Assembly (NCBI GenBank): GCA_020638955.1
Contig: JACKHO010000004.1
Location: forward strand, 434,001-498,000
DNA length: 64,000 bases
Direction of reading: 5' to 3'
Origin: Planctomycetaceae bacterium
Lineage (GTDB): Bacteria > Planctomycetota > Planctomycetia > Planctomycetales > Planctomycetaceae
Shown here in pieces: positions 18,313 through 25,449 of this stretch. The notes under the pieces are model-generated. The model saw only the letters and a list, made by a program, of their open reading frames with translations, was not told the DNA's origin and searched no databases. Each line of letters opens with the position of its first letter. Positions within the stretch are counted from its first letter, which is position 1. Both the position numbers and the translations under genes were made by a program.

Positions 18313-19353
18313 CTATTTATGGGCGCGCCAGCGGTCTTTGGGCCAGTAGGTGGTGGTGACGACACCAAGCATGTGCGACTTTGGAACGGCGTACGGATTG
18401 TGTCCGTCTACACCCCTCTCCCAGAACCGTGAATCATAGGACAGAGCAGAAAAGTCTCCGAGAACAAAGTACTCATCGTCGCCTAGCAGCGCCGGCTTTT
18501 CAGAGGTTCCCCACAGATCCAGTGCGAAATGCCCTTCAGCTTCAGAAACATATTCCAGGCCTTCGAGCGACGCTGGTAACTGCTGCCGGACGCCATTAAT
18601 CCAAATACCCCCGTCTTGAATGATGACTTCCTCGCCCGGCAAACCGATGACCCGTTTGACATAGTTCACGGCAGGGTCTTGCGGGTACTTAAACACCGCC
18701 AGATCCCACCGCTGCGGCGTGAGGAATTTCGCCACGGCAATTCGGTCTCCGCCATAAACGGATTCCTCAGGAGAATTCGACAATGTCACATGAAAGTTGT
18801 CGCAAATCATGTTGACAGGACCATGGACGAAACGCCCTTCCTCTAAGGGCGAACAGTAGGTCGGTGCGCCGCAATCAGGACACGTTCCCTGCCAGTGAAA
18901 TCCGACAATCGTGGGGGCCATGGCGTTGGTGGGGATGACGAAGGTCTCGAATATGAATGGGCGGTACGCGAAAATAACAAGCAAACCACCCGAAACTGCG
19001 GAGAGCAGCGTCGGAAGCCACGCCTGCACAGCACGCCATCCACTCACCTTAAAGGTTGTCGCAACAACAACCGTTGGCACGATGATGGTAATGACAAATG
19101 CTCCAAGGATCGCTGCAATTTGAAGTGCAGGCGATCCCCACGACGTCAGCAGTGCAAACGCAGCTACAATGTTGTTCAGCAAGACGACGACAATTGTTGC
19201 TGCGACAACCTTCCTCGCCGTGATTTCGGGAACTTTCGCCCAATTCAGTCCCAGACGCAGAAACAATCCCCACACAACAAACGTGAATACTTGTACGCCA
19301 AGCAGGGACAACAAGAATATCGCGGTATATTGCACGGTGAATCCATTGGCCAA
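18313..19353 (-). CDS. Signal peptidase I-like membrane protein lacking the catalytic serine
   Basis: A 346-residue protein with four hydrophobic segments in the first ~130 residues, then an S26 peptidase domain. The box that normally reads SGSM.PT is PTNAMAPT here (Ala144 in place of the nucleophile Ser; codon GCC). The general-base Lys is kept in NYVKRVIGLPGE (Lys233), as are YFVLGDFSALSYDSRFW and GDRIAVAKF. An insert with Cys159, Cys162, Cys168 and Cys184 resembles the zinc-ribbon-like insert of planctomycete homologues. The start is a TTG without a strong Shine-Dalgarno sequence, so the N-terminus is uncertain. It is either an inactive paralogue with a scaffolding role or an enzyme with altered chemistry. 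Confidence 0.8.
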   Translation of the reverse strand: MANGFTVQYTAIFLLSLLGVQVFTFVVWGLFLRLGLNWAKVPEITARKVVAATIVVVLLNNIVAAFALLTSWGSPALQIAAILGAFVITIIVPTVVVATTFKVSGWRAVQAWLPTLLSAVSGGLLVIFAYRPFIFETFVIPTNAMAPTIVGFHWQGTCPDCGAPTYCSPLEEGRFVHGPVNMICDNFHVTLSNSPEESVYGGDRIAVAKFLTPQRWDLAVFKYPQDPAVNYVKRVIGLPGEEVIIQDGGIWINGVRQQLPASLEGLEYVSEAEGHFALDLWGTSEKPALLGDDEYFVLGDFSALSYDSRFWERGVDGHNPYAVPKSHMLGVVTTTYWPKDRWRAHK

Positions 19354-19497
19354 GGAACTATTGGAGTCGCAGACGCAGTCATGGCGTCACCCTCGTTACC
19401 ACGGCGTGATACTGATTGTCCTGTGGTTGCGTCAAGACGCCTGTGGGAAGCGACCTGCCTGGATGGACAGAACATGCAATGAAGAGGAGCATATTCG

Positions 19498-19527
19498 TTG
19501 ACTCTACCCCTGCGGAAATATCAGAAT
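19498..19527 (+). promoter_or_regulatory. Candidate promoter of the histidine-phosphatase gene
   Basis: TTGACT (19498-19503) and CAGAAT (19522-19527) are 18 nt apart, 58 nt before the ATG. The -10 box is a weak match, so this is tentative. Confidence 0.35.
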
Positions 19528-19584
19528 GACGCCGGTCTTGGTGTGGCGTATTACAAGTTTCCTTCTTAACAGGAGCGGTCCATT

Positions 19585-20220
19585 ATGAATCCCACAAAAA
19601 TCATGATTATTCGCCATGCGGAAAAGCCGGGAATCTACGGCGGACAACAGTACAATGGCGTTAATGCTGTGGGGGATGCTGATGACGAGTCGCTCGTTAC
19701 CTTGGGGTGGGAACGGGCCGGCGGGCTGGCGGGACTGCTGTATCCCGAGGGAGGCCGTCCATTGCCCGCGGAACTGGCGACGCCGGATTTCATTATTGCA
19801 GCCGACTTTGCCGAGCATCACAGCAAGGAGCCAAGCCAACGTCCGTACCAGACGATTTCGGCTCTCGCTGCGAAACTCGATATTACTGCCGAGACGAGTT
19901 TTTCAAAATCTGACTACGCGAAAATGGTGGCGTATGCTCTCAGTTTGAACTCCACTTCAGATGAGAGCTGCACCGTTCTCATTTCCTGGCAGCATCAGGA
20001 CATTCTCCCCAAGGATTCTGACGACTCGATTGTGACAGAAATCATGAAGCAAACGGGAACGTCGTCGGGTTCTCTCCCCATTCCAACGGGTTCCTGGCCG
20101 GGAGATCGTTACGATATGGTTTTCGTGTTAGATCGTCCCACGGGAACTGGTCCGATGACATCCTTCACGCAGGTTCCGCAACTGTTGCTTGCCGGTGACA
20201 GTTCGACGCCCATTGCGTAA
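19585..20220 (+). CDS. Histidine phosphatase superfamily protein
   Basis: A 211-residue protein. IMIIRHAEK (residues 6-14) is the RHG/RHA phosphohistidine motif with His11 as nucleophile; the second catalytic-site His is likely in SWQHQDI near residue 138. GGAG lies 9 nt before the ATG. The middle is shorter and more divergent than in phosphoglycerate mutases, as in SixA-like or general phosphatase members. No signal peptide, so probably cytoplasmic. It converges with the lipoprotein gene across a hairpin. Confidence 0.8.
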   Translation: MNPTKIMIIRHAEKPGIYGGQQYNGVNAVGDADDESLVTLGWERAGGLAGLLYPEGGRPLPAELATPDFIIAADFAEHHSKEPSQRPYQTISALAAKLDITAETSFSKSDYAKMVAYALSLNSTSDESCTVLISWQHQDILPKDSDDSIVTEIMKQTGTSSGSLPIPTGSWPGDRYDMVFVLDRPTGTGPMTSFTQVPQLLLAGDSSTPIA

Positions 20221-20314
20221 CGCATAGTATGAACGCGGCGGAATGAATTGAGCGGCAAGCCCAGACCTGATTTTCGAACTTGACGTGAATTCAAATTCAT
20301 GAATTCCACGGGTG

Positions 20315-20333
20315 GCCCAGATTTCATCTGGGC
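20315..20333. repeat. REP-like hairpin between convergent genes
   Basis: GCCCAGAT-TTC-ATCTGGGC is a perfect 8-bp stem with a 3-nt loop, preceded by GGGTG. A second short dyad of GAATTC-type sequence lies just before it (20284-20309). It sits between two convergent stop codons (20220 and 20346) and has no T run, so it may be a REP-type element or a two-way terminator. Confidence 0.5.
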
Positions 20334-20345
20334 TACTCGCACACC

Positions 20346-21176
20346 TTACTTCGGAAATTGCTTTTCAAAATCGGCTGCCGCGTAAGAGTCCAAAATCCTT
20401 GGGGCTTGGCGAAATTGAATATAGAAATCAACGAAAGCTCCTATATCGTCGTAGCTCGTCCGAAATTCGCCTGCCGAATTGCACAGCCAAGCAATTTTTC
20501 CATCAGAACGGACGTAAAGTTGATCGTAGTTCCGAGCCCAAAACAAACAGACAGCGCCTTTCCAATCTTCGAAACCCGGAACGAACGAGTACTCGTCATC
20601 GAGAATTCGCAGTTTTCCGTCAACGATTGGCAGGATGTCTCCACTGAGAAGAGGTTCCTCCGCGATTCCCTGGAAATTCAAGCAGAATTCAAGTAACTCG
20701 TCATTCTCTGTGATGCCATTTGCAGCTAACAATTTCCCCAAATCGTCACCATTCACTATGGGAGGCAGGTAGACTGCGGTCGTGTCTACTCTGGACTGAC
20801 CCGGCAAGATGAGCCCAATGTACTCTAACTCACCTTCAGTGCAGTACACCGCTTCGGTTACGTCAAGTGAGCAAAGGTAGTCGCGCATTTTGATTGAGGG
20901 AAGTGTTTTAACACCTGTAAACCGGGCGAGGACGATTTCTTTTGCTCGAACCGGTTCTGACTCAGCCACCTCCTGAATCCAGTCGTCTTTGAAGTGGTAG
21001 TTTTCGGTCGGCAACACATAGTAATTGACAGACTGCAGCTTTCCTTCGGATTCATACTCGTCTGACCAGTCTCGATGTGTCGTCACGACTTTCTCCTTGC
21101 ACCCAGAAAACAGCAACAACGCCACAACTGCACCGAAGGCCAGACGCGCGAACTGAGAGCTACGCGGTATTCCCAT
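20346..21176 (-). CDS. Lipoprotein of unknown function
   Basis: A 276-residue protein with a clear lipoprotein signal (LAFGAVVALLLFSGC; Cys near residue 24). The ATG at 21176 has GGAG 7 nt upstream. The mature part is mixed alpha/beta and acidic, with WARNYDQLYVRSDGKIAWLC near residue 225 resembling SMI1/KNR4-type or Knr4-like immunity proteins in style, but no family can be named. Transcribed alone, 55 nt downstream of the DUF1501 gene on the same strand, so it might also be the last gene of that operon. Confidence 0.72.
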   Translation of the reverse strand: MGIPRSSQFARLAFGAVVALLLFSGCKEKVVTTHRDWSDEYESEGKLQSVNYYVLPTENYHFKDDWIQEVAESEPVRAKEIVLARFTGVKTLPSIKMRDYLCSLDVTEAVYCTEGELEYIGLILPGQSRVDTTAVYLPPIVNGDDLGKLLAANGITENDELLEFCLNFQGIAEEPLLSGDILPIVDGKLRILDDEYSFVPGFEDWKGAVCLFWARNYDQLYVRSDGKIAWLCNSAGEFRTSYDDIGAFVDFYIQFRQAPRILDSYAAADFEKQFPK

Positions 21177-21231
21177 AAAGATACTCCAGCAGTGCCAGTA
21201 CGTTGGACTTCCCACTTTGGCAAGCTCGCCG

Positions 21232-22680
21232 CTAAATCAGAATGTCGTGCACAACCCGGGCTGGTTCCACACCCGTGAGGCGTTGGTCGAGGCCCTGGAA
21301 GGGGAAGGTGAGGCGTTCGTGGTCGATGCCGAGTTGGTGCAGCATGGTGGCGTGTAAATCGCGGACGGCGACGGGGTTTTCGATGACGTTGTAGCTGAAA
21401 TCGTCGGTTTGCCCGTAGATTTGACCACCCTTAATTCCACCGCCGGCGAGCCAGCCGGAGAAGCAGCGGGGATGGTGGTCGCGGCCGTAATCATCGCGTT
21501 TGAGTGTTCCCTGTCCGTACGCGGTGCGACCGAATTCGCCAGCGAACACAATGAGCGTGTCTTCCAACAGGCCGCGTTGTTTGAGGTCGCTGATGAGGGC
21601 GGCGCTTGGTTGATCGATATCAAAGCACTGTCCCGGCAGTTGCTTGGGCAGCACGCTGTGATGGTCCCAGCCGCGGTGGAAAATCTGGATGAATCGCACG
21701 CCGCGCTCGACCATGCGGCGGGCGAGCAGGCAGTTACGCGCGAAGGACCCACTCTTGGTGACTTCCGGTCCGTACAAATCGAGAATGTGTTCGGGCTCGC
21801 CGGAGACATCGGTCAGTTCGGGGACTGACGACTGCATCCGAAACGCCATTTCCTGCTGTGCGATGGTCGTTTCGATTTCGGGATCACCAATTCGGGCGAA
21901 GTCGCCGCGATTTACTTCACTCACCGTATCGAGCATCCGGCGCCGAATTTGCGAATCAATTCCCTGCGGATTTGAAAGGAACAACACGGGATCGCCCGCA
22001 GTTTGAAATTTCACTCCCTGATACTTTGACGGCAGTGGACCACTCCCCCACAGTCGGCTGTAAAGCGCCTGCACGTTGCGTGTACCGCCGGTCCAGTAGG
22101 CTGAGGTGAGGACCACAAAGTCGGGCAGGTCCTGGTTCATGGTTCCCAGCCCATAACTGAGCCAGGCTCCCATGCTCGCACGGCCGGGAATTTCCGAACC
22201 GGTGCAGAGAAATGTTTTCGCCGGGTCATGGTTGATGGCATTCGTGTTGAACGAATTCACAATGCACAGGTCATCGGCGACGGTGGAGAGGTGCGGCAGC
22301 AATTCGCACATGGGAATGCCGCACTCACCCTGCGGTGCGAACTTGTACATCGAGGGGGCGACGAACTGTTCCTTGCCACGCGTCATCGCCGTGACGCGCT
22401 GCCCCATGCTGACACTCGGCGGCAGCGGCTTGTTGAACTGCTTTTCGAGGTCGGGCTTGTAGTCGAACATATCGAGCTGACTGGGAGCCCCGGCCATGAA
22501 CAAGAAAATGACTCGTTTCGCCTTGGGTGGCTCGCCGGTCATGAAATTCTTCGGCTCACGGGCAGACGTGTTCTGCGGCAGCAATGCACCGAGAACAGTC
22601 GCGCCCAGGCCCATGCCGGTGGTCTTCAAAAACTGACGCCGGGCCTGTGCCCACTCGTTGGAATGCAATGTGTCGTTCAT
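21232..22680 (-). CDS. DUF1501 domain protein, Tat-exported
   Basis: A 482-residue protein of the DUF1501 family (sulfatase/alkaline-phosphatase-like fold). ARRQFLKTTGMG at residues ~14-25 is a twin-arginine signal. Family motifs are FLFMAGAPSQLDMFDYKP, GRDHHPRCFSGWLAGGG and GWDHHS. The start at 22680 lies 4 nt after the stop of the upstream DUF1553 gene, so the two are translated together. DUF1553-DUF1501 pairs are a hallmark of planctomycetes; the pair is thought to act outside the cytoplasm, but its substrate is not established. Confidence 0.93.
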   Translation of the reverse strand: MNDTLHSNEWAQARRQFLKTTGMGLGATVLGALLPQNTSAREPKNFMTGEPPKAKRVIFLFMAGAPSQLDMFDYKPDLEKQFNKPLPPSVSMGQRVTAMTRGKEQFVAPSMYKFAPQGECGIPMCELLPHLSTVADDLCIVNSFNTNAINHDPAKTFLCTGSEIPGRASMGAWLSYGLGTMNQDLPDFVVLTSAYWTGGTRNVQALYSRLWGSGPLPSKYQGVKFQTAGDPVLFLSNPQGIDSQIRRRMLDTVSEVNRGDFARIGDPEIETTIAQQEMAFRMQSSVPELTDVSGEPEHILDLYGPEVTKSGSFARNCLLARRMVERGVRFIQIFHRGWDHHSVLPKQLPGQCFDIDQPSAALISDLKQRGLLEDTLIVFAGEFGRTAYGQGTLKRDDYGRDHHPRCFSGWLAGGGIKGGQIYGQTDDFSYNVIENPVAVRDLHATMLHQLGIDHERLTFPFQGLDQRLTGVEPARVVHDILI

Positions 22681-22684
22681 GAAA

Positions 22685-25171
22685 CTATTGCCGTGTTTTG
22701 GTGACGTCGAGGTTGTACAAGGTGCTGGCCAGCATGGTCCACGCTGAGAGGTCGGCTGCTGAAACGCCATCCGGTAATTCCACTCCCTGACAAAGCTGAT
22801 TGGCCAGTTCGGGTGACTTGCCGTAGATGTTGGTCAAATCGTCGACGAGGCGTTGATACGCCTTACGTTCGGCATCGGTCGGCAATTGGGTGGTGACTGT
22901 CTCGACCACTGCATCGAACCGATTCTCTGGGGAGATGCTGGAATCCGTTAGGATGTTCAGTGCCAATTGCCGCGCCGCTTTGAGGTATTCCGTTTCGTTC
23001 AACAGCAGCAGCGCCTGGAGCGGCGTGTTCGTGCGTTCGCGCCGGGCGATGCACTCCTCGCGGCTCGGTGCGTTGAGAATGGTCATTTGCGGCGGCGGCA
23101 TCCCACGTTTCCAGAAGGTGTACACGCTGCGGCGGTAGATTTTGTCGCCGGAATCTGCCGCGAAGGCACTCGGATACGAACTTGGCATGCTGACCGCCTG
23201 CCAGAGTCCTTCTGGTTGCGGCGGCTTAACGCTTTTGCCGTACAGTTCTTCATTCAGCAGCCCGCTGCTGGCGAGGATTTGGTCGCGAATGACTTCCGAG
23301 TCCATGCGGAAACGCGACCCTCGGGCAAGTAGACGGTTGCTCGGGTCTTGCAGGAACTGTTCGCGACTGGCTGATGACGTTTGCTGATACGTTTCGGACA
23401 GCACAATTTCTTTCATGAGGGCTTTGACATCCCAGCCGCTTTCCATGAAGCGTACGGCAAGGTAGTCGAGCAAGTCGGGATGCGTGGGCCATTCGCCCTG
23501 TGCTCCGAAATCTTCGGCAGTGCGGACAATACCGACGCCAAACAACTGCTGCCAGAAGCGATTCACCGTTACGCGAGCTGTGAGTGGATTCTCTCGAGAG
23601 ACAAACCAGTTCGCCAAATCCATGCGGCTTCGGGGCTCTTCGGAATCCGGCATGGGCGGGAGAAATGCCGGAGAGGCACGATGCACTTCCTCGCCGGGGT
23701 TGTCGTAAGCACCTCGTACAAGAATATGTGTCGGTCGAACTTCGCTCCGTTCCTTCATAACCATCGCACCCGGAATGGTCATGAGCAAATCATCACGGGT
23801 TTTCTCAATCGCTTTCAGTTCGGCTTCCACCTGCTTCAGGCGGCTCGCCAATTCCGCAGCGGCCTGCTTGTATTCGTCTGATTCCTTGTCGGCCTCTTTG
23901 TCGTCCGCGAGTTCCTTCTGCTGTTTGCGCACTTCGGCGACAGGCACCTGGGCCTGTTCGATTTGCTGGGCCAGTTCATTGAGTCGCGCATCCTGATCAT
24001 CAACCGTGAGGTTGATGTACGGCGTCTGCAGGCCGCGCAGGAAATCGGTCCCGCTGCGTCCACCCGTTTCGGGATTTGCGTCGATGTTGTTGAAGAAGGC
24101 GGAGAGTGAATAGAAGTCCCGCATGGTGAACGGGTCATACTTGTGGTCGTGACATACGGCACATTGCACCGTCATGCCCATGAATGCCGTTCCGACTGAC
24201 GTCACACGGTCGATGACATTACGGGTGAAACTCTCTTCGGGGAGCGCCGTTCCACGATCAATAATCAAATGCAAACGGTTGAAACCGGAGGCAACGAGCT
24301 GGTCGCGTGTTGGCTCGGGGTAAAGGTCTCCCGCAAGCTGATAGCGAGTGAAATCATCGTACGGAAGGTTGTCGTTGAACGCCCGGATGACCCAATCGCG
24401 GTAGGGGGACAAGTCGCGGTAGTGGTCATGGTGAATGCCGTTCGTGTCAGCGAATCGCACGAGGTCGAGCCAGTACTTCGCCATGTGCTCGCCGTAATGT
24501 GGACTCTCCAGCAGTCGGTCGACAACTTTCTCGAACGCCTGTGGTGAGTCGTCGGCGAGGAATGCGTGAACTTCCTCTCGTGTTGGCGGAAGTCCTGTGA
24601 GGTCAAACGTCACGCGGCGAATGAGAGTCCGCTTGTCAGCCCGAGCCGAAGGGCTCAATCCTTCGCTGGCAAGTCGCCGACGGACGAATCGATCAATCGG
24701 AGCACCATCCACATTCTGCGGCAGTTCTGGCATGCTCGGTGTGACAAACGCCCAGAAATCTTCGTAGGGAGCGCCGGCTTCGATCCACTTCTTAATGAGT
24801 TCTTGTTCCTTCTCATCGAGAGGCTCTTTGTGGGAGTCGGGCGGAGGCATGACGACGTCGGGATCGGCCGATGTAATACGTGCCCAGAGTTCACTCTCGT
24901 TCAGTGATCCTGGTTTAATCGCAATGACACCGTCCGCTTCCCGATAGGCTCCCTGCGGACCATCGGCCTGATCGAGTCGCAATTCCGCCTGCCGATTTCC
25001 TTCTCCGGGGCCGTGACAATGAAAACATCGATCAGACAACAGCGGCCTGATGTCGCGATTGAATTTCACGTCTTCTGCTCGCGCGGCGGAGGAAATTATC
25101 AACACCGACAGTGTGAGGAAACACGCGGAACGAATTCGATTTTGTATGTGATGGAGTTTCATGCTGTACAT
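22685..25171 (-). CDS. PSCyt1-DUF1549-DUF1553 planctomycete cytochrome-like protein
   Basis: An 828-residue exported protein. After a signal peptide (ending near AARAED) comes the PSCyt1 domain with CFHCH (residues 49-53), then DUF1549 with a second haem-type motif CAVCH (in the QCAVCHDHKYDP segment), a coiled-coil stretch near residues 410-470, and DUF1553 (NPLTARVTVNRFWQQLFG, RMDSEVIRDQIL). The start is chosen at the ATG at 25171; ATG 25162 is almost as good, and neither has a strong Shine-Dalgarno sequence. It forms an operon with the DUF1501 gene that follows 4 nt later. Confidence 0.92.
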   Translation of the reverse strand: MYSMKLHHIQNRIRSACFLTLSVLIISSAARAEDVKFNRDIRPLLSDRCFHCHGPGEGNRQAELRLDQADGPQGAYREADGVIAIKPGSLNESELWARITSADPDVVMPPPDSHKEPLDEKEQELIKKWIEAGAPYEDFWAFVTPSMPELPQNVDGAPIDRFVRRRLASEGLSPSARADKRTLIRRVTFDLTGLPPTREEVHAFLADDSPQAFEKVVDRLLESPHYGEHMAKYWLDLVRFADTNGIHHDHYRDLSPYRDWVIRAFNDNLPYDDFTRYQLAGDLYPEPTRDQLVASGFNRLHLIIDRGTALPEESFTRNVIDRVTSVGTAFMGMTVQCAVCHDHKYDPFTMRDFYSLSAFFNNIDANPETGGRSGTDFLRGLQTPYINLTVDDQDARLNELAQQIEQAQVPVAEVRKQQKELADDKEADKESDEYKQAAAELASRLKQVEAELKAIEKTRDDLLMTIPGAMVMKERSEVRPTHILVRGAYDNPGEEVHRASPAFLPPMPDSEEPRSRMDLANWFVSRENPLTARVTVNRFWQQLFGVGIVRTAEDFGAQGEWPTHPDLLDYLAVRFMESGWDVKALMKEIVLSETYQQTSSASREQFLQDPSNRLLARGSRFRMDSEVIRDQILASSGLLNEELYGKSVKPPQPEGLWQAVSMPSSYPSAFAADSGDKIYRRSVYTFWKRGMPPPQMTILNAPSREECIARRERTNTPLQALLLLNETEYLKAARQLALNILTDSSISPENRFDAVVETVTTQLPTDAERKAYQRLVDDLTNIYGKSPELANQLCQGVELPDGVSAADLSAWTMLASTLYNLDVTKTRQ

Positions 25172-25291
25172 GATAGTCAGCGGGATACGAACTCGATGTG
25201 GAGGACACACCGAACTTTCGCGGTCAGGTGGGAATGCGACGGAAACACGTCCCCCCATCCGAAATTCAAGTCGTGCGAATGGGGAGGAAAT

Positions 25292-25318
25292 TGCATCAGG
25301 TCATACCAATATGATGCA
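25292..25318. promoter_or_regulatory. Operator-like dyad between the divergent DUF1553 operons
   Basis: TGCATCA (25292-25298) and TGATGCA (25312-25318) are perfect inverted copies 13 nt apart, so the half-sites are two helical turns apart centre to centre. It lies midway between the divergent start codons. The binding protein is unknown. Confidence 0.5.
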
Positions 25319-25449
25319 CAGCGACGCCAAACTTCACAAGCTTTTCCCATAATTGGGCGAGCACAATTGAGGTCCCCTGTCAGCGGGACTGTTGTGTGGA
25401 GTACATTAATGGTTCGAATTCCTGCACCTTTGCTGGCGTTGTTTGCGAT

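Noticed and set aside
25405..25430. tRNA T-arm-like GGTTCGAATT
   Set aside because: The flanking bases do not form the 5-bp T-stem and no acceptor or anticodon arm is found.
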